From the NCBI GenBank assembly GCA_046349775.1, contig JAXMBS010000015.1, positions 1 through 64,000 of the forward strand: a stretch of 64,000 nucleotides of DNA. The letters run 5' to 3'. The notes beneath the pieces were generated by a model. The model saw nothing but the letters and a program-made list of their open reading frames with translations, was not told the DNA's origin and searched no databases. This document shows, one piece after another, positions 17,271 to 25,632 of this stretch (position 1 is the first letter of the stretch; the number at the start of each line of letters is the position of its first letter). A program made the position numbers and the translations under genes. Source of the DNA: JAEUIG01 sp046349775 (GTDB lineage: Bacteria > Planctomycetota > Planctomycetia > Planctomycetales > Planctomycetaceae).

Positions 17271-18690
17271 GTGACCCTGAACCCTGAATCCCGGCCCGGC
17301 CTGCCGGGACTGAATCAGTCCGGCCCATCTGGTCGGCATCTGCGGGTCCGGGATGCGGTCGCTCGCAGAGTATCTGCTGGATCGGGGTTGGCGCGTCACG
17401 GGGTCCGACTCCGTACCGCTGGGACACAACGCGGCCGTTCTCCGCGGCAGCGGGATCACGATCGTTGAGCAGGTTGCGGAGACCGAACCGCCCGACTGCG
17501 ACGTCGTCATCTACAGCCCGGCAATTCCCGACTCGAACCCGGAGCGTAAGGCGGCGAGGGAGCGCGGCATTCCCGAGGTGTCGTACCCCGCGATGCTCGG
17601 CCGGCTGATGTCGGGACATACCGGTATTGCGATCGCCGGCACGCATGGCAAGAGCACAACCACCGCGCTGCTTGGCTGGGTTCTGCAGCATGCGGGGCTT
17701 CGCCCTTCGGTCGTGTGCGGCGGCGAACTGCTCAACACCTGCCGCGGCGGCTGGGCCGGAAGCGGCGGCGTGTTTGTGGCCGAAGCCTGCGAATATCGCG
17801 GCAGCTTTCTGAATCTCGCAGCGCAACATGCCGCAGTCCTGGACATCGAGCCGGATCATTTTGACTGTTATGCGGACCTCGATGCGGCGGTACGCGGCTA
17901 TCAGGAGTTCGTGTCGCGAGTTCCGCCCGAAGGTCTGATCGCGTGCCGCGCCGATCGTCCGGCCGTCGCCGCGGCGGTGGCCGGCCTGCGCGCCCGGGTG
18001 TCAACTTTCGGCGTCGAAACAGCCGCTGATTGGACGGCCAGCGACATTGCTCGTCGTCCGGGCCGGATCGCGTTCCGCATCGCCTATCGCGGGCAGCATT
18101 GGTCTGCGGGAGTGCTGCACGTGCCCGGCGTCCATAACGTCCTGAACGCGCTGGCGGCCGCCGCACTCGCGGCCGAACTGGGCGTCACACCGCCGCAGTT
18201 CCGCGCGGCGCTGGCCGACTTCCGCGGCGTCCGCAGGAGATGCGAGCGACTCGGAGCGTGGCGCGGCGCCGAACTGCTCGACGACTATGCGCACCATCCC
18301 ACGGCCGTCGCCGCCACGATTGCCGCCGCACGGGACGAGTTTCCTGGCCGGCGGCTGATCTGCGCCTTCCAGCCCCACCAAGTGTCGCGCACCCGGATGC
18401 TGCTCGCCGAACTGGCCGCGAGTCTCGGCGGTGCCGACCAGGTGCTGATTCTGCCCGTGTACTCTGCACGAGAGACCGCCGAGACGGCGCGTGCAACGTC
18501 CGAAAAACTGGCGAGCGCAGTGCCTCAAGGGGGATCTGCCGCGCGGTACATTCCGACTCTTGACCGGCTCGTCACCACATTGGAGACTGACGCCCGGCCC
18601 GGCGATGTGATTCTGCTCGTCGGGGCCGGTGACATCGACCGGGTGCGTGATGAGTTTTCCCGAAGGATTCCGAGATATTACGCGTCCTGA
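17271..18690 (+). CDS. murC: UDP-N-acetylmuramate--L-alanine ligase (one frameshift at the N-terminus)
   Basis: Adds L-Ala to UDP-MurNAc, the first step of the peptide stem. The P-loop GTHGKSTTT is at about residue 96 of the long frame, followed by EACEYRGSFLNL, the conserved DDYAHHPTAV, and a C-terminal domain with FQPHQVSRTRML. The long frame begins only at ATG 17353. The family N-terminal AHLVGICGSGM lies in frame just before it, with an in-frame stop further upstream. A GTG at 17271 preceded by GGAGG starts a frame that joins it after a one-base indel near 17325, giving the expected length. The start at 17271 is therefore favoured. Confidence 0.88.
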
Positions 18691-19528
18691 CGTGCCGCTG
18701 GCACCGTACACCTGGCTGAAGGTGGGGGGACCGGCGCAGTTTCTGGTGGAACCACGATCGGCCGAGGAATTGGCGGACGTCGTGCGGGCCGCGCATCAAT
18801 CCGGGATTCCATTCCGAATTCTGGGAAGCGGATCGAACATTCTCGTCCCCGACGCCGGCGTCAGCGGCATCACGCTGCGATTGAGTCACGAGTCGTTCGC
18901 TGCGGTGGCCGTAGCGCCGCCGGTTGTCCGCGCCGGAGCCGGCGCGCTGCTATCGAACGTGATGTCGGAGTCGGTCGCGGCCGGCCTGGCCGGCCTGGAG
19001 AACCTGGTCGGAATTCCGGGCACCGTGGGGGGCGCGCTGCATGGGAATGCGGGAACCCGGCACGGCGAGGTCGGTCAGTACGTCCGTTCCGTCACGGTGA
19101 TAACGCCCGCGGGCGATCTGTGCCTGCGCACCGAGGATGAGCTGACGTTCGGCTATCGCACCAGCAGCATTAACGAACCGGCCATTCTCGAAGCGGAATT
19201 CGAGCTGACGCCTGAAGACCCGGACGAGATCGCGCGGCGGCTGCGGAAGCTGTGGATCATGAAGAAATCGACGCAGCCGCTGTCGTTCCAGTCGGCGGGG
19301 TGCATTTTCAAGAATCCGCGGGGGCTCAGCGCCGGCGCCCTGATCGAGCAAGCAGGCCTGAAGGGGACGCGCGTCGGGCAGGCGGAAGTGAGCGACCGGC
19401 ACGCGAACTTCATCATCACGCACGACGGGGCGACGGCCGCGGAAGTGCGGACGCTGATCGACCTGATCCGCTCGAAAGTCACCGAGATCCATGGGGTGGA
19501 CCTGGAGCTGGAAATCCAGGTCTGGTGA
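18650..19528 (+). CDS. murB: UDP-N-acetylenolpyruvoylglucosamine reductase
   Basis: FAD enzyme reducing enolpyruvyl-UDP-GlcNAc to UDP-MurNAc, the substrate of the upstream MurC. Visible features are the N-terminal APYTWLKVGGPAQFLVEP FAD domain, PFRILGSGSNILVPDAG, GLENLVGIPGTVGGALHGNA with the flavin loop, GYRTSSI, the catalytic-serine region SAGCIFKNP, and a C-terminal DRHANFIITH segment. It is of the shorter, type II-like MurB form. ATG 18650 lies inside the end of murC (41-bp overlap), indicating coupling; a GTG at 18629 is also possible. Confidence 0.92.
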   Translation: MSFPEGFRDITRPDVPLAPYTWLKVGGPAQFLVEPRSAEELADVVRAAHQSGIPFRILGSGSNILVPDAGVSGITLRLSHESFAAVAVAPPVVRAGAGALLSNVMSESVAAGLAGLENLVGIPGTVGGALHGNAGTRHGEVGQYVRSVTVITPAGDLCLRTEDELTFGYRTSSINEPAILEAEFELTPEDPDEIARRLRKLWIMKKSTQPLSFQSAGCIFKNPRGLSAGALIEQAGLKGTRVGQAEVSDRHANFIITHDGATAAEVRTLIDLIRSKVTEIHGVDLELEIQVW

Positions 19529-19656
19529 CTCGTCACAATCCGGCGAATCCTGCCGTGCACGCTCCCAGTTTGCCTTGTCTGCCCGACTTTTTGTTGTCCG
19601 ATCGCGGGCGCGAGACTAGAATTCAAGGCTTCCGCAAATAGGGAGAGGTTCGGGCT

Positions 19657-21384
19657 TTGGCCGTAACGCAGCGTCCCAAAGTGCTGGTGTTTGGCAGCCG
19701 ATCGAAAGAGTTGGCTCCTGTCGCCGGCAATCTGCAGCAGCAATGCGACGTCATCGCCGTTGACGATCTCGCCGCCGGGCTGAATCTGCTCAATCAGGGT
19801 GACGTTCGCGGGGTGTGCGCCGTGGGATCCCCGCCGAGCCAGGCGGAGTTCCTGCTGGAGACCGGCGGCGTCCTGCAGCTCTTGCCCGACGGCATCGCGC
19901 TGCTGGATCCTGAATCGCGCGTGCTGTGGAGCAACGCGCAGCTCCTCAAGCTGGCGGGACGCAGCGAATCCGCCGATGGGCTGCCGTTCCTCGACGTGTT
20001 CGGCACGCCGGAAATTCTGGGGCCCGATTTCTGCCCCGTGCACACGGCCCTCGGTTCAGGGGAGACGGCACGGAGCACGTTGCGGCTCGCGGAGAAGCGG
20101 TACGTCCAGGTCGACATCACGCCCGTCCAGGATCCGCGGCAGGACTTTCCCCACTACCTGATCGCCGTCGTGCGGGATGTCTCCGACGACGTCATTCAGC
20201 GGCAGATGCTGAACGCGGTCTACCAGGCCGGCCTCGAACTGGGAGACCTGCAGCCGCAGGAAGTCCTCGAGATGTCGGTCGCGGAGCGAATCGAGCTGCT
20301 CAAACAGAAAATCCTGCACTACACGCAGGACGTCCTGAAATTCGAGACGGTCGAAGTGCGACTGCTGGACCGCGAGACCGGGCGACTGAACCCGCTGCTG
20401 GAAGTGGGGATGGATCCGGCCGCCGCCCGACGCGAGCTGTTCGCCCGCACCGAAGGGAACGGCGTGACGGGCTTCGTCGCCGCGACCGGCCGGAGTTACC
20501 TGTGCGACGACATCACCCGCGACCGGCTGTATCTCCCCGGCGCACCCGGCGCCTGCAGTTCGCTCACCGTCCCGCTGACCTTGCATGACGAGGTGCTGGG
20601 GACGTTCAACGTGGAAAGCCCGCGCTCCGGCGCGTTCAGCCAGAACGATCTGCAGTTCCTGGAACTCTTTTGCCGCGAAGTCGCCATCTCGCTCAATACG
20701 CTCAATCTGCTGGTCGTCGAGAAGGCCACGACGAAGGCCGCCAGCACCGCCCGGATGCTGTGCGAAGTCGCCGCTCCCGTCGATGAGATCCTCAACGACG
20801 CCGCCTGGGTGCTGGAAAAGCTGATCGCGACGGACCCCGAAGCGGCCGAACGCGTCCAGCACATTCTGCAGCACACCCGGGAAATCCGCGAGTCGATTCA
20901 GAAAGTCGGCGAATCGAGCCAACCGGAACTGAGCCAGGCCGGCATCGCGCACGACGTTGGTCATGCGGCGCTGCGGGGTCGGCGGATCCTCGTCGCGGAC
21001 AGCGACGGGGCCGTGCGTCGGACGGCTCACGAACTCCTCGGACGGTACGGCTGCAACGTGGAAACGGCCCATAGCGGAGAGGAAGCGTTGCTGATGGCGC
21101 GGTCGTTCCACTACGACGCGGTCATTGCCGACATCCGCCTGCCGGACATGAACGGGGCGGATTGTTTCCGGCGGATCCGGGACACGCACGAGTTTCTGCC
21201 GGTCATTCTGATGACCGGCTTTGGCTACGATTCGACGCACTCGATCGTCAAGGCCCGCCAGATGGGGCTGCAATCGGTGCTGTACAAGCCGTTCCGGCTC
21301 GACCAGTTGCTGGCGGCCGTCGAACAGGCTGTCACCGGCGCCGCCGCCAAACCGGCCGCCGCTCCTGCCGTCGCCGGCGTGTAG
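19657..21384 (+). CDS. PAS-GAF-receiver signalling protein without a kinase domain
   Basis: 575 residues. The PAS-like domain is at about 80-175 (LLPDGIALLDPESRVLWSNA). A GAF domain follows at about 205-350 (YTQDVLKFETVEVRLLDRET ... CSSLTVPLTLHDEVLGTFNV). A helical region at 365-440 takes the place of a dimerisation domain, and a C-terminal receiver domain lies at about 448-560. The acceptor Asp is near residue 491 in VIADIRLPD, with the LMTG and YKPF signatures. No HATPase domain is present, so it is a signal-integrating phospho-acceptor needing a kinase in trans. The TTG start has GGGAGAGG upstream. It follows murB but has no obvious functional tie to it. Confidence 0.85.
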   Translation: MAVTQRPKVLVFGSRSKELAPVAGNLQQQCDVIAVDDLAAGLNLLNQGDVRGVCAVGSPPSQAEFLLETGGVLQLLPDGIALLDPESRVLWSNAQLLKLAGRSESADGLPFLDVFGTPEILGPDFCPVHTALGSGETARSTLRLAEKRYVQVDITPVQDPRQDFPHYLIAVVRDVSDDVIQRQMLNAVYQAGLELGDLQPQEVLEMSVAERIELLKQKILHYTQDVLKFETVEVRLLDRETGRLNPLLEVGMDPAAARRELFARTEGNGVTGFVAATGRSYLCDDITRDRLYLPGAPGACSSLTVPLTLHDEVLGTFNVESPRSGAFSQNDLQFLELFCREVAISLNTLNLLVVEKATTKAASTARMLCEVAAPVDEILNDAAWVLEKLIATDPEAAERVQHILQHTREIRESIQKVGESSQPELSQAGIAHDVGHAALRGRRILVADSDGAVRRTAHELLGRYGCNVETAHSGEEALLMARSFHYDAVIADIRLPDMNGADCFRRIRDTHEFLPVILMTGFGYDSTHSIVKARQMGLQSVLYKPFRLDQLLAAVEQAVTGAAAKPAAAPAVAGV

Positions 21385-21403
21385 TCGTCCGACCTCGGTA
21401 TTT

Positions 21404-21700
21404 GTCAAGTCTCTCCCACCAGCTCGAAGCCGCGAGCGAGGGCATCCGTGTCGCGATTCTCGCCCTCGCTGCGCGTCGGGCTAGTGAACCTACTTGACAC
21501 ATAGAGATAGACGCACCAGTAGTGGTTCGACTATCAATTTGTGTCAGGCAGCTTGGAAATACACCACTGAGAGCACTGAGGACACGGAGAGTGCTGTGCC
21601 AAAGACTTCTGCTCAGTGATCTCCGTTCTCTCCGTGGTGAATCTTCGCAACGTGCATGCCCTCGCTCGCGCTTCGGGCAGTGGGCCTACCTGACAAATAC
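21404..21700. repeat. Cluster of dispersed intergenic repeats upstream of mnmG
   Basis: The 458-bp gap before mnmG holds no supported gene. Two copies of a CCCTCGCT(G/C)-GCG...CGGGC unit (around 21463-21485 and 21658-21680) flank an inverted CACCACTGAGAGCACTGAGG / CTCTCCGTGGTG element (21562-21643). All are of the kinds found repeatedly between planctomycete genes. Confidence 0.6.
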
Positions 21701-21842
21701 CGATTGCCGGAATAGCAGGACAGGCTCTGGCTGACACAACCCGCTTCCATCGCCTCCGACCAATTCAACGCAGGCCCGAGGTTTGTTGCAGGGCCGTTGA
21801 TGTCATGCACAGCATGACCTACGGCTCTGCTACAATTCCGCG

Positions 21843-23720
21843 ATGTCTCGTGGCACCTATGATTTTGACGTGGTCGTGATCGGCGCCGGGCATGCCGGGG
21901 TGGAGGCGGCGCTCGCAGCCGCGCGAATGGGTGCGCGGACGGCGCTGCTCACGATGAACTGCGACACCGTCGGCCAGATGAGCTGCAATCCGGCGATCGG
22001 CGGCGTGGCGAAAGGGCAGATCGTCCGCGAAATTGACGCGCTCGGCGGCGAGATGGGCCGGGCGATCGACGCTACCGGCATCCAGTTCCGCATGCTGAAC
22101 CGGGGCAAGGGGCCGGCGATGCACTCCCCCCGTGCGCAGGCAGACAAGAAAGCGTACCAATTCTATCTGAAGGCGCGCGTCGAAGAGCAGGAGAACCTGT
22201 CGCTGAGGCAGGAGGTGGTGGAGGAGTTGGTTGTTGGTGAAGATGCGGCTGATCTTCGTTTAAACGAAGAGGACGGAGCCGGAGATCGAAAATCGAATAT
22301 CGAACGTCGAAAATCCATCGTTGGCGTTCGTGTCCGGGGCGGCGCGATTTACCGCGCCCGAGCGGTGGTCGTGACGACCGGCACGTTCCTGCAGGCGATC
22401 ATGCACACCGGCGAGGCGCAGACGCCGGGGGGCCGAGCAGGGGAGGGGACGACCGGGACCCTGTCGGATTCGCTGCGCCGGCTGGGCTTTGAACTGGCGC
22501 GGTTCAAGACCGGCACGCCGGCCCGGCTCAACGGCCGCACGATCGACTACTCCGCACTCGACGAGCAGCCGGGGGATGCCGACCCGCAGCCATTCTCCTT
22601 CCTGACGGAATCGATCGCGCAACCGCAGCTCTGCTGCTGGCTGACGCAAACGACGTCCACCGTCCACGAGCTGATCCGCGCCAATCTGCACCGCGCGCCG
22701 ATGTACTCCGGCCAGATCGCCTCCCGCGGTCCCCGCTACTGCCCGTCCATCGAAGACAAGGTCGTCCGGTTCGCCGACAAGGCCTCGCACCAGATCTTCC
22801 TCGAGCCGGAAGGACGGAATACGCTGGAAGTCTACTGCAACGGCATCTCAACGAGCCTGCCGCGCGACGTGCAGGAGCAGATGATCCACGGCATCCCGGG
22901 ATTAGAGCGGGCCGACATCATGCGGTACGGGTATGCCGTCGAATACGACTACGCGCCACCGACGCAACTGGCCGCAACACTGGAGACCAAACGTGTGGCT
23001 GGTCTGTATTTTGCAGGGCAGATCAACGGCACGACCGGGTATGAGGAAGCCGCGGGCCAGGGCCTGTTGGCCGGCGTCAACGCAGCACTCGCAATGCGCG
23101 GCGACCCACCGCTGATCCTGGACCGCAATCAGGCGTATCTCGGCGTGCTGATTGACGACCTCGTCACCAAGGGAGTGGACGAACCGTACCGGATGTTTAC
23201 GTCCCGCGCCGAGTACCGGCTCGTCCTGCGCCACGACAACGCCGATCGCCGGCTAACCCCGATCGGCGAGCGGATCGGCCTGGCCGATGCCGAGCGCTGC
23301 CGGCAGTTTCACGCATACTGCGCCGAACTGGACACCCTCTTTGCCGCCCTCCGCTCGAACCGCTATGAAGGTCAGACGCTCGAGGCCTGGCTGCGTCGGA
23401 CCGAGGTGGAATGGGCGCAGGTCGAGGCCGGCTCACCTGACTTGCGTCGGATTGGAGCCAGCATCCGCGCGCGCCAGCAGGTGTGCACCGACGTGAAGTA
23501 CGAGGGCTACATTCGGATGCAGGAGCGGGACATTGCGCGGCACGAGAAAGTCCGCCAATTGCGCATCCCCCCGGTCTTCGACTTTCACGCGATACCGCAC
23601 CTGCGACCGGAGGCGAAAGAGAAGCTGTCGCGCGTGCGGCCGCGCGACATCGATCAGGCCGGCCGCGTCAGCGGCATCACCCCCGCGGACCTCGCGGTGC
23701 TGATGCTGTATCTGAAGTGA
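21843..23720 (+). CDS. mnmG: tRNA uridine-5-carboxymethylaminomethyl modification enzyme MnmG (GidA)
   Basis: FAD-dependent partner of MnmE that modifies U34 of tRNAs. The N-terminal dinucleotide fold is VVIGAGHAGVEAALAAARMG. Next come CNPAIGGVAKGQIVREIDAL with the family cysteine, FKTGTPARLNGRTIDY, and the C-terminal TSRAEYRLVLRHDNADRRLT and YEGYIRMQ. The 625-residue frame is intact. Near residues 138-160 a segment (EEDGAGDRKSNIERRKSIVG) is absent from usual family members. Its DNA is an ATCGAAAATCGAATATCG-type repeat lying in frame, and it sits in a loop before AVVVTTGTF, so activity may be retained. Confidence 0.95.
   Translation: MSRGTYDFDVVVIGAGHAGVEAALAAARMGARTALLTMNCDTVGQMSCNPAIGGVAKGQIVREIDALGGEMGRAIDATGIQFRMLNRGKGPAMHSPRAQADKKAYQFYLKARVEEQENLSLRQEVVEELVVGEDAADLRLNEEDGAGDRKSNIERRKSIVGVRVRGGAIYRARAVVVTTGTFLQAIMHTGEAQTPGGRAGEGTTGTLSDSLRRLGFELARFKTGTPARLNGRTIDYSALDEQPGDADPQPFSFLTESIAQPQLCCWLTQTTSTVHELIRANLHRAPMYSGQIASRGPRYCPSIEDKVVRFADKASHQIFLEPEGRNTLEVYCNGISTSLPRDVQEQMIHGIPGLERADIMRYGYAVEYDYAPPTQLAATLETKRVAGLYFAGQINGTTGYEEAAGQGLLAGVNAALAMRGDPPLILDRNQAYLGVLIDDLVTKGVDEPYRMFTSRAEYRLVLRHDNADRRLTPIGERIGLADAERCRQFHAYCAELDTLFAALRSNRYEGQTLEAWLRRTEVEWAQVEAGSPDLRRIGASIRARQQVCTDVKYEGYIRMQERDIARHEKVRQLRIPPVFDFHAIPHLRPEAKEKLSRVRPRDIDQAGRVSGITPADLAVLMLYLK
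22283..22320 (+). repeat. ATCGAAAATCG-type repeat inside mnmG
   Basis: A tandem of ATCGAAAATCG, AATATCGAACG and TCGAAAATC units, encoding DRKSNIERRKS-like residues in the mnmG frame. Such strings normally occur between genes in planctomycetes. Confidence 0.6.
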
Positions 23721-24223
23721 CGCCGCGAATTTTTCGAGTGCGCTGTTGCAACAAGACTCTCGGGAGAGGTGCCACTGGCTTTGCCAGTGCACTCGCTGAT
23801 GGGCGATTGATGTGCATCGCACTGGCAAAGCCAGTGGCACCCAAAATCGTCAAACCCCCAACGCCCGGACGGTATCTGGGACACTTCGTGCCACGCGACC
23901 AGCGCGCATGCGCACATCAGGCGAAACAGGCGACTCCGGGTAACGGCGCAATACGACGCGGAAAACCCCTGTTGACCGATTTCGCAGGATGGATACAATC
24001 GGCCCCCGTGAGAACTCCGGTAAACTCGGTATATCGGAGTAATGCTGCGGGACAGTCTTCGTAATCAATCGCACGCGACTCATTTCACGGCGGTACGGAT
24101 ACCGCAACGTGCGAGTCGGAAGCCCCGCAAGTCAACAATCGCTGCTCTGGGTTTTCATCCAGGGAGGTTCCGGTGCTTAGTCTCGCGGCTCCGCGGGGCG
24201 TGTTCGAGGGATAGACCAGCACT
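23721..24223. other. Intergenic region between mnmG and the response regulator
   Basis: About 500 bp with no supported gene. It holds the nested palindrome (23768-23841) and a small dyad CTCCG...CGGAG (24016-24038). The last 40 bases before ATG 24224 are the presumed leader of the response regulator. Confidence 0.5.
23768..23841. repeat. Nested palindromic repeat (TGCCACTGGC type)
   Basis: A 23-bp sequence at 23768-23790 is perfectly mirrored at 23819-23841. Each arm is itself a hairpin, CACTGGC-TTT-GCCAGTG. One 74-bp element can therefore form either a long cruciform or two small hairpins. It begins 48 bases after the mnmG stop. Confidence 0.85.
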
Positions 24224-24805
24224 ATGAAAACCGTGTTTACGACCGGCGAAGCCGCCAAGATCTGCAAGGTCAGTCAGCAGACGATCATCCGCTGCTTCGA
24301 CTCCGGCCAGCTCAAGGGATTTCGCGTTCCCGGCTCGCGGTTCCGCCGCATCCCGCGGGATGTCCTGTACCGCTTCATGCGGGAGAACGGGATCCCCACC
24401 GACGCTCTGGAGAGCGGAAAGCGGAAGGCCGTGGTCGTGGACGACGACGTCGAACTCGTCGAATTGATTCGCGACGCGCTGGAATCAGACGGCCGGTTTG
24501 AAGTTCGCGTGGCGAATAACGGCTTCGATGCCGGGATGATCGTCAAAGAGTACCACCCGGACGTGATTGTCCTCGATGTCATGCTCCCGGACATCAACGG
24601 CAAGGAAGTCTGCCAGCGGATTCGCAGCGATTCGACTCTCGACGACTCGCGGATCATCTGCATCAGCGGCATGGTCGAGGCCGACAAGATTGAGGAACTG
24701 AAGACGGCGGGGGCCAATGATTTCCTGCAGAAGCCGTTCGAGGTCGAGAACCTGATCGATTCGATCTGCCGGCTCCTCGACATGGATGCGCCGGTCCGAT
24801 CGTAG
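24224..24805 (+). CDS. Response regulator with N-terminal excisionase-type HTH
   Basis: 194 residues. Residues 1-55 form an excisionase/MerR-type winged helix (TTGEAAKICKVSQQTIIRCF, then RVPGSRFRRIPRDVLYRFM). Residues 67-190 form a receiver domain with acidic Asp73/74, phospho-acceptor Asp118 in VIVLDVMLPD, a conserved Ser148 (ISG) and Lys170 (QKPF). The order DNA-binding then receiver is the reverse of most response regulators. The soluble histidine kinase starting three bases after its stop is the obvious partner. It may act as a phospho-switched transcription factor; target genes are unknown. The leader region contains a dyad at 24016-24038. Confidence 0.88.
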   Translation: MKTVFTTGEAAKICKVSQQTIIRCFDSGQLKGFRVPGSRFRRIPRDVLYRFMRENGIPTDALESGKRKAVVVDDDVELVELIRDALESDGRFEVRVANNGFDAGMIVKEYHPDVIVLDVMLPDINGKEVCQRIRSDSTLDDSRIICISGMVEADKIEELKTAGANDFLQKPFEVENLIDSICRLLDMDAPVRS

Positions 24806-24807
24806 GC

Positions 24808-25623
24808 TTGAACGACCCAGGCGCTATGGACGTTCGGGCCGAGACTCGAGTGCCTGATGCGGCTGAATGCCACGGGGTGAACCCCCGTGGCTCAGAGGGG
24901 GTCGAAAAAGATTTCGCAGCCCGACTGCGCGACGAGACGCTGGCGGCGCTCGCGGAATTCGCCGCGGGCGCCGGGCACGAGATCAACAATCCGCTGGCGA
25001 CGATCCTGATCTGCGCACAACGGTTGCAGGCGTCGCTCTCCGATCCTGAACAGCGCCGCCTCGTCGCGACGATCGGCGGGCAGGCGCTGCGCGTGCGGGA
25101 CATGATTGGCGACGTGATGCTGTTCGCGCGACCGCCGGCGCCCAGGCCGGAGCCGGTCGACCTGTCCACGGTGATGGCCGACGTGCTCGACCGGTTCCGG
25201 GGATCACTGGCCGAACAGCGGATCGCAACCACCATCGATATGCCGGCCGGTGTTTCGGTGATGGCCGATCCAACGCAATTGCGCGTGGTCGTCAGCGAGC
25301 TGCTGCGGAATTCGATCCACGCACAGCCGGACGGCGGCCGGATCACGATTGCCTGCCGGCTTCCGACCAGTCCTGAATCCGACCTGGCGGTCCTGTCCGT
25401 CACCGACAGCGGGACCGGGCTCGACGAAGTATCGCGACGACGTCTGTTCGACCCGTTCTACAGCGGGCGTCAGGCCGGGCGCGGCCTGGGCTTTGGCCTG
25501 TGCAAGGTGTGGAGGATCGTGACAAACCACGGCGGACGGATTGACGTCGCGGAGCCGGCCGGCGGCGGGCTTGCGGTGACGATCCACTGGCCGACGAAGG
25601 CGGTTCCGTCAGCGGCTCCCTGA
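24808..25623 (+). CDS. Soluble histidine kinase partner of the HTH-REC regulator
   Basis: 271 residues with no membrane segment and no sensor domain. DHp helix with AGAGHEINNPLATI (phospho-His57), N-box LLRNSIHA, G1 VTDSGTGLDEV, F-box FDPFYSG and G2 GRGLGFGLCKVWRIV are all intact. It autophosphorylates and presumably signals to the adjacent HTH-REC protein; the input must come from a partner. The start is TTG 24808, with ATG 24826 as an alternative. Residues ~21-30 (CHGVNPRGSE) are encoded by a GCCACGG palindromic repeat lying inside the gene. The region before the H-box therefore seems to have been acquired from a repeat. Confidence 0.88.
   Translation: MNDPGAMDVRAETRVPDAAECHGVNPRGSEGVEKDFAARLRDETLAALAEFAAGAGHEINNPLATILICAQRLQASLSDPEQRRLVATIGGQALRVRDMIGDVMLFARPPAPRPEPVDLSTVMADVLDRFRGSLAEQRIATTIDMPAGVSVMADPTQLRVVVSELLRNSIHAQPDGGRITIACRLPTSPESDLAVLSVTDSGTGLDEVSRRRLFDPFYSGRQAGRGLGFGLCKVWRIVTNHGGRIDVAEPAGGGLAVTIHWPTKAVPSAAP
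24869..24891 (+). repeat. GCCACGG-N-CCGTGGC hairpin inside the histidine kinase gene
   Basis: Perfect 9-bp arms GCCACGGGG / CCCCGTGGC around TGAAC, of the same architecture as the intergenic copy at 10780-10802 but translated here as part of the kinase N-terminus. Confidence 0.7.
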
Positions 25624-25632
25624 TGAGGGGTG

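Noticed and set aside
20056..21408. 450-codon minus-strand frame opposite the PAS-GAF-receiver gene
   Set aside because: Antisense shadow with no domain; the plus strand encodes recognisable PAS, GAF and receiver domains.
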